Notes: a model not told the origin generated them from the letters alone. DNA of 7,404 bases from an uncultured Eubacteriales bacterium (GCA_900319615.1 ONPE01000066.1:1-7404); one strand, 5' to 3'; positions 1 to 6,886 are shown, counted from the stretch's first letter. A program made the numbers and translations.

Positions 1-3000
1 CCGACGCCCATTTGTATCTTGAAGTTCTGAGAGAATTCGCCGTGCGTCTCAAAGTAGTAGCTGTTATGCAGCATTGATGACTTCCAGTAGCCGTCCGTTC
101 TGCCGTTGGGAGTATGAACGAGATATCCGACGTTGTCGGCGGAGATATCAAAGTAGACGAAGCACGGGATCGCAACTACGGTAAACGGTACCGAGATCCT
201 TACGCCGAGCTTTCCGCCGAGGAGGAAAACGCTCGCAGTGTAGCAGCGCGCTCCGTCGTCGGTCGTATAGTATTCCAGCTGATACGCAAAGCTGATGGTT
301 ATGCTGATCTTGGTGCTTGTCTGCAGGTTCTGACAAAGCTCGCCGGGGCTTTTGGTGATGATCTTAGAGAGCTTTTCCCATTGCTTCGCAACGCTTGCAA
401 CGTCCCAGCTTCCCTTTTGGTCGGCGGTATCGGTTCTTGCTACGCTGAGCTGTACGCCTATCTCAAGACAGTACAGATCCTTGCCGGTCTTTTGATCCTT
501 CTGTCCCGTAGCGGTATCGCTGTAGGTCGGTAAGAATCCGAAGATGGAGAACATCGGGCTGATCGGGCCTATACCCGGCGCGGAGGGCAGCTTGCTGTAA
601 TGAGGCGCTCCGGTAGCGGCGAGGTCAACGCCGGTATCGGCAGGACCCTCGTCGTCATAGAAGCCGATATCGGGCATATATGACATGACCTTTTCGATGT
701 TCGCGCTGACAAAGCTGTAGCCTACCTCGTACTTACCGTAGGGGGTAAAGCGTTCGTTAGACGAAGCGTCATAGCTCTTGTTATAGAATTCGATATACAT
801 ATGGTCGCCGGGCTTTGCCTTTTCCATGATGACGCAAGAGTATGACGCCGTGGAAGAGCCGCTCGAAACAGGTATATCCGTGCTGCTGCGGAGCATACCG
901 TTTTCTCCGACAAAGCTCCAGCGCGCGAGGTTTACGGGCTTGTCCGCGCTGATGTTTCGCGCGTCAAAATCTACTGAGAAGTTGACCGAACGCGCGGTTA
1001 CCAGGGTGATGCTGTCGCCGTACACGCCCGTATCTGTGCTGTATGCCTCTGTGCGTATCGGGACAACTCCGAGGGTAGAGGCGCTGTCGAGCACTATCTT
1101 TTTATCGTAAAGCTGATCCGGCTTTGTTGAGTCTCCTTTAAAGCGTATGTCGCATACATAATCGTTCCCGTTGTAACGGATAAGCGCACGGTGTGTTTCG
1201 TCGATGGTGGTGAAAACCGTATCGACGCCTGTCGATTTGCCGACAACAGGAATACCGGCTGCGGGCTCGTCGCTTTCGGGCGATGATTTGAGGATGAAAT
1301 TTCCGTTTTCATCGGTCACGCCGTAACATCCGTCCAGGTATACTACGGCATTAGCCGCCGGATTCATGATATCGGTCGAAGCTGTTGCCGGGTGCAGGAT
1401 CGTGCCGTTGGGGATCACGACGTTTGCCTTCATATGCAGATTATAACTGCTTTGAGTGGATGAGCGCTGCTTGAAGCTCAGCGTTACCGTATTATCATTC
1501 AGGTGGTAAGGATTCTGAACGATGTAATAGAAGGTGTTGCCGCGATAGGTTTTGGTCTCATGGGTAACGGCGTCGATATAGCTCCACTCGGCATAGTAGC
1601 CGTTGTCCGGGTTCGCGGTATATTCCATTCGCTTGCCGGGAGCATATTTTGTGAACTCTTCATCTATAGTATCCGAATTCGAGCTGCCCTTGATATAGTA
1701 GCCGCTGACCGTGACCGAGTCGTCGCCGTTATCTGTCGCGTATTTTGTGCCTTTAGAGGTGAAGTCTCCGTGGGTGTAGCCTTTGACGATCAGGCGGTTT
1801 TTCACCGTCAGGTCGGTGATGTACGGGGAAACAGAGAAGTATTTATGGCTTAAGGTTATGTTGACCGTGTCAGCCGCGGTGCCGGTCTTGTACCATTGGG
1901 CTTTGCCGAGATCGGACTTGACGTCGGCAAAACGATATTCATACGCTACTGTCTTGGAGCCGCCGCTTTGAGCGGAGGTGAATTTGAATACGAGCTCGTC
2001 GCCGTCGTAGTAATCGCCGTTTCTGCTGCTGTCGTTGCTCCAGCTCACGGTTCCGTACTTTACGCCGTCGATGGTAAACACGCCGGTGTGCTCGCTGTTG
2101 TTGGCGGTGAAAGAAACGCCGGTTTTTTCATCGGAGTAGCTCTCGACATTAAAGCTGATCTTCTCGAACTCATAAACAGGCTGTATGACTACCTTATTAT
2201 TACTGAAGTAGCTCGAGTAGCGGCTGATCGCCTGCGGCGAGAAGGTGAAGTTGCCGCCGCTGAGGGAGATAAGCGATGAGTGGCGGGAGAGATTGTCGGG
2301 ATCGCACAGATAGATACCCTTCAAGGTCGCCGTGCCGTATTTGGAGTCTACCGCCGCCTTGATGGTGGTGGTGTCGTAGCGGTAAAAGGTCGCCGAGGTT
2401 GTATAGTTGGCGCTTGCCGAGTTGGGGTCGGTGAACTGAGCGTTCGTGACCGCCTTGACCTTTTGAAGCGAGCCGTTCTTATACAGGCTGACCGGCTCGG
2501 GGTCGATGATGCTGACCTTGTAATCCTGCAGGTCAAAACGGAAGGAGCAATCCTTGTCGCCGTTATAGTCATGGAACTTCACGCCGCTGCAGCCGGTGAA
2601 TCCCGCCTTGTGCAGCACCAGATAGATATATTTGTCGCTCGAAGTAGGCGTGATGGTCTTGTCCAGATGCGAGGAAGCGGTATTGCCCAGACCCCAGCTC
2701 GTTCCGTTCTGGCCGAGATTGCTCATCCAGTCGCAGCCTCTGTCGCCGTCATCCAGCGGATTTGTCTCCGACAGAACTACCGCGCCGTCGTCCCACTGAC
2801 ACGATCCGCCTGCGTTGTCGTAGCAAAAACGAACGCTCTTTACACCGACAAAGCTCACCTTGGTCGGAGACATCGCGTCGGTCGCGTGGTTTTTCCAGCC
2901 CCACTGATCGTAGTCGAGACGCCATTTGTTGCTCTCGTATTTGTTCTTTGTATCGTCCCAGTCGCCCAGACACTTTTCCCTGTGGAATTTGCTCAGATCA

Positions 3001-4130
3001 ACAAACTCATATTCGCGGTAGCTGCTGGTTTTGTAGGTGAATTCGGTGACATATTTCTTCGACTCTGCACCCGTAGATACGATCTCTTTATCGTTGTCTA
3101 AGGTCACTACGGCAGAGTCGGCGGTGATCTCGGCATTCGACGAGGGATCGGACAGCTCTACGCTGAACTGTCTGCCGTTTTCCGCGCCGTCAAGAAGCGC
3201 TATAGGCACTTTGATCTCGCTGACTCCAGGAACAAAGCGAAGATCCTCTGCAACGGCGATGTAATCGGTCTCTGCCTGAGCCGTATCGGACTTTGTGGTC
3301 ACACGAAAGCTGTCGTATCCGCCGAGATTGCCGCTGCGCGTTATTGTAACGAAAGCTTCATCAGACTCCGGATTGGCAGAGGTAGAGGCTATCGAGAGCT
3401 CCGCTTTGGGTTTGACGCGATTTTCTTTGATCCTGTAGATGGCCGACACAGACGCGCTGATAGAGCAGTTCTCGGGCTCCGACAGCGTCAGCATGAATTC
3501 GAGGTCGTCGGTGACCTTGTCCTTCATCATCGTCTCGATGTAGATCGTTTTATGGTTTTCTCCGTCGGCAAAGGAAAGGATCGTCTCCGTAGAGTGCGGC
3601 ATATTATCTACCGCCATATCGTTGATCTCGGACGCTTCCTTTTGCGCGGCGTCGAGATCGTCAACGTTGTCCTTTGTCATGTAGTACTCTTCGTGGTCGG
3701 AGAGGCGCGCTATGTAGGGTACGTTGGATTCGTAGTAGTATAGCTTCTTTTCTCCCTTTACGCCCTTGTCGGATCGCTCATCTGTCAGGTATAAGCGGTA
3801 GTCCTCGCCGTATCCGGCGGTCATATCGACGGTCGAGAGCTTTATCTTAGCTTCTCCCTTTGTTCCGCCCTGACGAAGGATGTCGATCGCGTAGCATTTC
3901 CTCATCTCAAACTCGGCTGAGGTTTCGGCTATCATGATCGCGCCGGAGGGATACTGAGCGGCTCGCTCTTCGCTGTCGCTCAGATAGTTGGCTGTGATCT
4001 CGTCGAGATCAGCCAGACGTTGATACGTTCGCGGTCCGGTCTCGGCAGCAAACGCAAACGACGCCGTGCCGAACAGAAGGATAACGCATAAAAAGATAGA
4101 TATGATTCCGTTGATGATTCTGTGTTTCAT
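1..4130 (-). CDS. Giant secreted Calx-beta multi-domain protein, N-terminal 1376 residues (C-terminus beyond the window)
   Basis: I read every codon from ATG at 4130-4128 to the left edge and found no stop. A ribosome binding site GGGAGG (4141-4136) lies 5 bases upstream. Residues 1-29 form a signal peptide (MKHR, a hydrophobic stretch, then a cut near AFA-A or FAA-E). Residues about 52-233 look like a Calx-beta domain (MTAGYGEDY at 103-111, then TIYIETMMKDKVTDDLEFML) with a charged insertion of about 60 residues at 117-176. A second, uninterrupted Calx-beta domain spans 243-347 (AETDYIAV, FSVELSDP, AVVTLDND). Beta-rich modules of unknown family follow, including an aromatic, Cys-bearing stretch at 380-530. 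Residues 904-950 resemble a carboxypeptidase-regulatory-like fold (AVVYLDGCYGVTDENGNF). Calx-beta domains are calcium-binding beta-sandwiches of surface and adhesion proteins; I infer an extracellular structural or adhesive role. No catalytic motif, cohesin or anchor is visible in this part. Confidence 0.88.
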   Translation of the reverse strand, partial: MKHRIINGIISIFLCVILLFGTASFAFAAETGPRTYQRLADLDEITANYLSDSEERAAQYPSGAIMIAETSAEFEMRKCYAIDILRQGGTKGEAKIKLSTVDMTAGYGEDYRLYLTDERSDKGVKGEKKLYYYESNVPYIARLSDHEEYYMTKDNVDDLDAAQKEASEINDMAVDNMPHSTETILSFADGENHKTIYIETMMKDKVTDDLEFMLTLSEPENCSISASVSAIYRIKENRVKPKAELSIASTSANPESDEAFVTITRSGNLGGYDSFRVTTKSDTAQAETDYIAVAEDLRFVPGVSEIKVPIALLDGAENGRQFSVELSDPSSNAEITADSAVVTLDNDKEIVSTGAESKKYVTEFTYKTSSYREYEFVDLSKFHREKCLGDWDDTKNKYESNKWRLDYDQWGWKNHATDAMSPTKVSFVGVKSVRFCYDNAGGSCQWDDGAVVLSETNPLDDGDRGCDWMSNLGQNGTSWGLGNTASSHLDKTITPTSSDKYIYLVLHKAGFTGCSGVKFHDYNGDKDCSFRFDLQDYKVSIIDPEPVSLYKNGSLQKVKAVTNAQFTDPNSASANYTTSATFYRYDTTTIKAAVDSKYGTATLKGIYLCDPDNLSRHSSLISLSGGNFTFSPQAISRYSSYFSNNKVVIQPVYEFEKISFNVESYSDEKTGVSFTANNSEHTGVFTIDGVKYGTVSWSNDSSRNGDYYDGDELVFKFTSAQSGGSKTVAYEYRFADVKSDLGKAQWYKTGTAADTVNITLSHKYFSVSPYITDLTVKNRLIVKGYTHGDFTSKGTKYATDNGDDSVTVSGYYIKGSSNSDTIDEEFTKYAPGKRMEYTANPDNGYYAEWSYIDAVTHETKTYRGNTFYYIVQNPYHLNDNTVTLSFKQRSSTQSSYNLHMKANVVIPNGTILHPATASTDIMNPAANAVVYLDGCYGVTDENGNFILKSSPESDEPAAGIPVVGKSTGVDTVFTTIDETHRALIRYNGNDYVCDIRFKGDSTKPDQLYDKKIVLDSASTLGVVPIRTEAYSTDTGVYGDSITLVTARSVNFSVDFDARNISADKPVNLARWSFVGENGMLRSSTDIPVSSGSSTASYSCVIMEKAKPGDHMYIEFYNKSYDASSNERFTPYGKYEVGYSFVSANIEKVMSYMPDIGFYDDEGPADTGVDLAATGAPHYSKLPSAPGIGPISPMFSIFGFLPTYSDTATGQKDQKTGKDLYCLEIGVQLSVARTDTADQKGSWDVASVAKQWEKLSKIITKSPGELCQNLQTSTKISITISFAYQLEYYTTDDGARCYTASVFLLGGKLGVRISVPFTVVAIPCFVYFDISADNVGYLVHTPNGRTDGYWKSSMLHNSYYFETHGEFSQNFKIQMGV

Positions 4131-4169
4131 AGCAGCCTCCCGATACAGTCAGTATAGATTAGCGTACTT

Positions 4170-4198
4170 ATTATATCACATCCGGTCGGTTATGTCAC
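4170..4198 (-). promoter_or_regulatory. Sigma-A-type promoter of the giant secreted protein
   Basis: Read on the minus strand, the -35 box is GTGACA (4198-4193) and the -10 box is TATAAT (4175-4170), with exactly 17 bases between them. A TG one base before the -10 makes it an extended -10. The predicted start of transcription near 4163 leaves a leader of about 33 bases before the ATG. The upstream side (4199-4240) is rich in A and T and could act as an UP element. Five of six and six of six consensus matches make this one of the clearest signals in the window. Confidence 0.82.
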
Positions 4199-4378
4199 TG
4201 CCTTTTGCTCACATTTCATGAAATTTTTATGCAATTTGTCCATGAATTCGCAATCATCGTATTCATCCATGCCCGTGATGATAATATCGCCGTAAGCCGG
4301 CAAATCCGAATTATCCCTATATGTGGCTGAAGAAGTTCTGCGAGAAAGAAGGCGTAAATGCAGAAACCGTGTCAACAA
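4190..4378 (-). pseudogene. Possible gene remnant upstream of the giant secreted protein
   Basis: An open frame of 62 codons ends with TAA at 4192-4190. Its last 40 or so residues (containing AYGDIIITGMDEYDDCEF and MDKLHKNFMKCEQKAVT) have protein-like composition, whereas its N-terminal part is basic and low in complexity. No ribosome binding site precedes the ATG. The -35 box of the downstream gene lies inside its last codons. The plus strand of the same stretch (4285-4461) is also open, giving MWLKKFCEKEGVNAETVS, so coding strand and reality are both uncertain. I recognise no family. Most likely this is the decayed tail of a gene, or chance. Confidence 0.22.
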
Positions 4379-4400
4379 AGGACACGGAATACTCTGCGGG

Positions 4401-4442
4401 AAAAAGAAAGCTCAGAAACGGCTTTGATCATTCGTTTCCGAG
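4401..4442 (-). terminator. Minus-strand terminator-like hairpin of repeat copy A
   Basis: Arms CTCAGAAACG (4411-4420) and CGTTTCCGAG (4433-4442) form a 10-bp stem with a 12-base loop. On the minus strand the stem is followed by a U-rich run, CTTTCTTTTT (4410-4401). One pair is A-C on the plus strand but U-G on the minus strand, so only the minus-strand RNA pairs completely. On the plus strand no T-run follows. The hairpin belongs to the repeat and is not obviously linked to a gene. Confidence 0.6.
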
Positions 4443-4607
4443 CCCTCGGTGGATGACGTAGAGTGAGTACGCTTTATCTGTCGGTAGGGGAGGATATCGT
4501 CTTCGGATCAACGCCTCTTGTCAAAACACCCATCTGCGCTCTCGCTGAAAACATTATGCCATACCTCGTTTGACGGTTACCGAAAATCCGGCACATCGGA
4601 ACATACC
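4411..4607. repeat. Interspersed repeat, copy A (upstream of the peptidase gene)
   Basis: This copy consists of a hairpin (4411-4442), a core (4455-4564), and a degraded third block (4573-4607). The core matches 6657-6767 in the same orientation with about 101 of 111 aligned positions identical, counted by eye, including one single-base gap. The third block matches 6841-6875 at about 25 of 35 positions. Only 8 bases separate core and third block here, against 73 in copy B, so copy A has lost about 65 bases or copy B has gained them. The short minus-strand reading frame found in copy B is broken here by TAA at its third codon, so this copy codes for nothing. Confidence 0.85.
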
Positions 4608-4649
4608 GGCAGTAATCCTTCCGATCGTTGTAAGGTTTTGCTGTTTGTG

Positions 4650-4678
4650 TTGATTCATTCCCTGATATATGCTATCAT
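4650..4678 (+). promoter_or_regulatory. Promoter of the IdeS-like peptidase gene
   Basis: A -35 box TTGATT (4650-4655) and a -10 box TATCAT (4673-4678) are separated by exactly 17 bases. The TG at 4670-4671 gives an extended -10. Transcription would start near 4685, leaving a leader of about 53 bases. The -35 matches consensus at four of six positions and the -10 at five of six, so this is a moderate promoter that could respond to an activator or be held by a repressor. Confidence 0.68.
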
Positions 4679-4687
4679 ATATATCAG
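4662..4687. promoter_or_regulatory. Palindromic operator candidate around the peptidase -10 box
   Basis: Two perfect inverted 9-base arms, CTGATATAT (4662-4670) and ATATATCAG (4679-4687), are separated by 8 bases that contain the -10 box TATCAT. A dimeric regulator bound here would cover the -10 and the start of transcription, which is the classic position for a repressor. The AT-rich core means that promoter-melting composition could create part of the symmetry by chance. No regulator gene is in the window. Confidence 0.5.
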
Positions 4688-4710
4688 AGTTCTGAGATTT
4701 ATCTGAACTC
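4687..4710 (+). other. Weak leader hairpin in the peptidase 5' UTR
   Basis: Arms GAGTTC (4687-4692) and GAACTC (4705-4710) can pair with a 12-base loop immediately after the predicted transcription start. The stem is only 6 bp and does not cover the ribosome binding site (4723-4732). It could protect the 5' end of the messenger or may be chance. Confidence 0.3.
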
Positions 4711-4722
4711 GCAATATCCAAA

Positions 4723-4732
4723 GAGAGGTGAT
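4723..4732 (+). promoter_or_regulatory. Strong Shine-Dalgarno that fixes the TTG start of the peptidase
   Basis: GAGAGGTGAT matches the 16S anti-Shine-Dalgarno over eight consecutive bases (GAGGTGAT) and ends 5 bases before TTG at 4738. The next codons encode a textbook signal peptide (R-K followed by a hydrophobic core). No ATG in this frame precedes the signal peptide, so the rare TTG is the start best supported by the sequence. Confidence 0.8.
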
Positions 4733-4737
4733 AAGCC

Positions 4738-6486
4738 TTGCGAAAAATAATCAGTTTCCTTTTGGTGTTTCTGACCCTTATTTCGTTATCATTTACTGCT
4801 TTTACCGCCGCTGAAGCGGATATCGTCACGAGCGGCGTATGCGCTGTTGTAACAGACGAAAGCGGCAAGACCGTACTCTCCGGCACTGAAGCAGAGGAGG
4901 TACCAGACGTTTTTAACGAGTATGAACTGTACATTGACAAAGAGCAGGTGCTCAGCGTAGGTGCGCAGTTTGATCAGTCTGCGGCAGCGGCGCTTCCTTT
5001 GCCGCAGCTTTATCATGTGGATTTTATGCTTCCCGACTCCACCGTACAGATCTATTTGACCGGTTTGCGTTCGGATAATGTTGAAGAGATACAAACCAGG
5101 ATCGTCGAAGCTTATTCCGGGGGCAGTTCCTTCGATTTATCCGATCTGACCTTCATTGATACGGAAAAGACCTCGATTCCGGACGGCGACGAGAATCTTT
5201 GCTGGGCAGCTTCTTCCTCAAATATCCTGTACAGCACCGGCTGGGCGGCTCGCGCAGGCTTTGCCGATGAGGATGAGCTGTTTGATCTGTTTGCAGAAAA
5301 CTTCACCGATGACGGACTGCATCAGGAGAACGCGATGGCTTGGTTCTTCAACGGAGCCGCGCTGAAAAATAACCAGCTTCTTAACTCGGGTGCCGGGATC
5401 AGGAATTATCCCGGTTCCGGCGGGTACTTTCGGGAATACGCCTACGATAAGGTCAGCGGATACACCTCGATCCACGATCCTCTCTATATGAACTCAATGT
5501 ATGAGAAGCTTATCAGCGGTTACGGTCTCAGCCTCGGTATCACCCTCGAGAGAAGCAGCGGGGTTAACGGCTCGCATGCGATCACCTTATGGGGAATGGC
5601 GGTCGATCTTTCTTATGACATTTCCGATCACAAACGTTACAAAGGGATTCTGGTCAGCGATTCCGACTCACATATGGTCGATGATCCCGATCGTCGCAAC
5701 GCTGACAGGATACTTAGCTATTACCCGCTCTATGTCAATCGCTTTAAGCGTTTTAGCTTCGATTATATACTGGGATATACGGCGGTACTTGATGACTGTG
5801 AATACTTGCTGCCGTACAGCAGGAATGTCCCGAGAGAAACAGATCTCTCCGCCTCGCGGGATAAGGCAAATTATCCCGATCTTGCCTTGTTCCGGACATA
5901 TCTGACCGACACTAACAACACGTTCCTTTCAGACACGCTCTTTGAAAGCGGGTGCAACCTGAACTTCGGCTATGATGTGTGCAGTGCGGCAGATAAAGCG
6001 TGGCGGCACCCGATCAAGACGATGCGTACGATCGTCAGCTCTGCCGGTGAAGTTCTGTTCAGTGACGTTGACACTATAACGGTACCGATGTTGAGCGGCA
6101 TAAAGTATACGGAGTATACCGATCCGCGCTTCTCTTCTGTCGAAAACGTCCCGGCGGGTGATTATACGCTGACCTATACGGTGAATCCCGATCACGATTA
6201 TACGGAGGCATTTTATTACAACAATACCGCTTCGGTCGAGTTCAAGGTACGTGACAGCTACATTATCGGAGATTATGATAATAACGGCGAGGTCGAAGTG
6301 ATCGACGCGACGTTGATCCAGCGAAGGCTGGAGGAATTCATTGACGCTGATCCTAAAGCAGAGGAACGCGGTGACGTTGATGAAAACGGCTTGGACATCA
6401 TTGACGTTACGTTGATCCAGCGCAGCCTGTCCGATCTCGGGATCCCCTATGAAGTCGGTACCAAAACGTTATATACCGAAATTTGA
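4738..6486 (+). CDS. Secreted IdeS/Mac-like (C66) cysteine peptidase with CARDB-like and dockerin domains
   Basis: Residues 1-27 are a signal peptide, so the 582-residue protein is exported. Residues about 28-140 form an N-terminal region I do not recognise. The papain-like catalytic domain spans about 141-355. It has the nucleophile motif LCWAASSSN with Cys155, WFFNG at 202-206, the catalytic histidine motif SHAITLWG with His280, and DSDS with Asp308 and Asp310. From memory, IdeS of Streptococcus pyogenes has LCGAATAGN (Cys94), NHVINLWG (His262) and DSDS (Asp284, Asp286), preceded by an oxyanion lysine (Lys84) that Lys144 would match. Residues about 381-505 resemble a CARDB domain (ending YYNNTASVEFKV). 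Residues 510-567 are a type I dockerin (GDYDNNGEVEVIDATLIQ, then GDVDENGLDIIDVTLIQ), which binds cohesins. Known family members cut immunoglobulins; the substrate here is unknown. I infer a peptidase tethered to a cohesin-bearing surface complex. It is transcribed alone and divergently from the Calx-beta gene. Confidence 0.87.
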   Translation: MRKIISFLLVFLTLISLSFTAFTAAEADIVTSGVCAVVTDESGKTVLSGTEAEEVPDVFNEYELYIDKEQVLSVGAQFDQSAAAALPLPQLYHVDFMLPDSTVQIYLTGLRSDNVEEIQTRIVEAYSGGSSFDLSDLTFIDTEKTSIPDGDENLCWAASSSNILYSTGWAARAGFADEDELFDLFAENFTDDGLHQENAMAWFFNGAALKNNQLLNSGAGIRNYPGSGGYFREYAYDKVSGYTSIHDPLYMNSMYEKLISGYGLSLGITLERSSGVNGSHAITLWGMAVDLSYDISDHKRYKGILVSDSDSHMVDDPDRRNADRILSYYPLYVNRFKRFSFDYILGYTAVLDDCEYLLPYSRNVPRETDLSASRDKANYPDLALFRTYLTDTNNTFLSDTLFESGCNLNFGYDVCSAADKAWRHPIKTMRTIVSSAGEVLFSDVDTITVPMLSGIKYTEYTDPRFSSVENVPAGDYTLTYTVNPDHDYTEAFYYNNTASVEFKVRDSYIIGDYDNNGEVEVIDATLIQRRLEEFIDADPKAEERGDVDENGLDIIDVTLIQRSLSDLGIPYEVGTKTLYTEI

Positions 6487-6548
6487 TCGTACAATAGAAA
6501 GGATGGTTGCGGCACAGTTAGAGTCAGTTGAATAAGCCGAAAATCAGT

Positions 6549-6575
6549 CAAACAACGAACATATACAACGAACAC
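6549..6575 (+). repeat. Short CAACGAACA repeats downstream of the peptidase, matched again at 7007-7036
   Basis: The 13-mer CAAACAACGAACA occurs at 6549-6561 and again at 7024-7036. The word TATACAACGA occurs at 6562-6571 and again at 7007-7016, in the opposite order relative to the 13-mer. The two clusters bracket repeat copy B and the tRNA-tail-like motif. They resemble arm-type binding words, but the role is unknown. The rest of 6487-6600 shows no gene and no plus-strand terminator for the peptidase. Confidence 0.5.
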
Positions 6576-6600
6576 GAAGCATTTCGACCAATTTAACGCA

Positions 6601-6644
6601 AAAAGAAAACCCTCAAAAACGGCTTAAACAAGCCATTTCTGAGG
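6601..6644 (-). terminator. Minus-strand terminator-like hairpin of repeat copy B
   Basis: A 15-bp stem is formed by CCTCAAAAACGGCTT (6611-6625) and AAGCCATTTCTGAGG (6630-6644) with a 4-base loop. On the minus strand it is followed by GTTTTCTTTT (6610-6601). Two plus-strand A-C mismatches become U-G pairs on the minus strand, so the minus-strand RNA is fully paired. It would stop transcription coming from the right before it meets the end of the peptidase gene. On the plus strand no U-run follows, so it is a poor terminator for the peptidase itself. Confidence 0.7.
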
Positions 6645-6875
6645 ATTTCAAGGGTTGGCGTAGAGTGAGTGCGCATTTATCTTACGGTAGGGGAGGATAT
6701 CGTCTTCGGATCAATGCCTCCTGCCAAAACTCCCATCTGCGTTCTCGCTGAAAACAGTATGCCATACTGTTTTCACCTTCGATGTGCGCTGACGCTTACA
6801 TCTCGGCACGCTCGCCTTCAAATCCCACACTCGACGCTGTACGGTAATAGAAAAAGCAGGGCATCGGATGATACC
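6601..6875. repeat. Interspersed repeat, copy B (downstream of the peptidase gene)
   Basis: This is the longer copy: hairpin (6611-6644), core (6657-6767), a 73-base stretch absent from copy A (6768-6840), and a third block (6841-6875) that runs into the next hairpin. It lies in direct orientation with copy A, 2.2 kb away, with the peptidase gene between. On the minus strand the core carries a 27-codon frame (6765-6682, starting MAYCFQRERRWEFW) with AAGGTG 8 bases before its ATG. Because this frame is destroyed in copy A, I treat it as part of a repeat and not as a gene. Small predicted peptides of this kind in gut Clostridia are usually artefacts of such repeats. Confidence 0.85.
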
Positions 6876-6886
6876 CTGCTTTTCTA
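6848..6886 (-). terminator. Strong hairpin, best read as a minus-strand intrinsic terminator
   Basis: Arms TAGAAAAAGCAGGGCATC (6848-6865) and GATACCCTGCTTTTCTA (6870-6886) form a 17-bp stem with one bulged A and a 4-base loop. On the minus strand the GC-rich part is followed by CTTTTTC then TATTACC. The single C-A mismatch on the plus strand is a G-U pair on the minus strand. It directly follows, on the minus strand, the tRNA-tail-like motif at 6909-6887, the arrangement expected of a tRNA gene and its terminator, although the tRNA body is missing. Confidence 0.65.

Noticed and set aside
2280..3101. Plus-strand open frame of 273 codons, and smaller plus-strand frames at 114-533, 1503-1853 and 1896-2279
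   Set aside because: They lie opposite the continuous 1376-codon minus-strand frame, which has a signal peptide, ribosome binding site, promoter and recognisable domains. The plus-strand products show no domain logic and no ribosome binding site.
3..4130. Frameshift or in-frame stop in the giant minus-strand gene
   Set aside because: I read all 1376 codons line by line and found no interruption; domain order is continuous.
4554..4940. Minus-strand frame of 128 codons across the peptidase promoter and signal peptide
   Set aside because: It is antisense to a well-supported start region and has no ribosome binding site or recognisable domain.
6682..6765. 27-codon minus-strand gene in repeat copy B, and a 76-codon plus-strand frame at 6669-6899
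   Set aside because: Both lie in a repeated hairpin-rich element. The 27-codon frame is destroyed in copy A, and the 76-codon frame runs straight through the palindrome, so neither behaves like a conserved gene.
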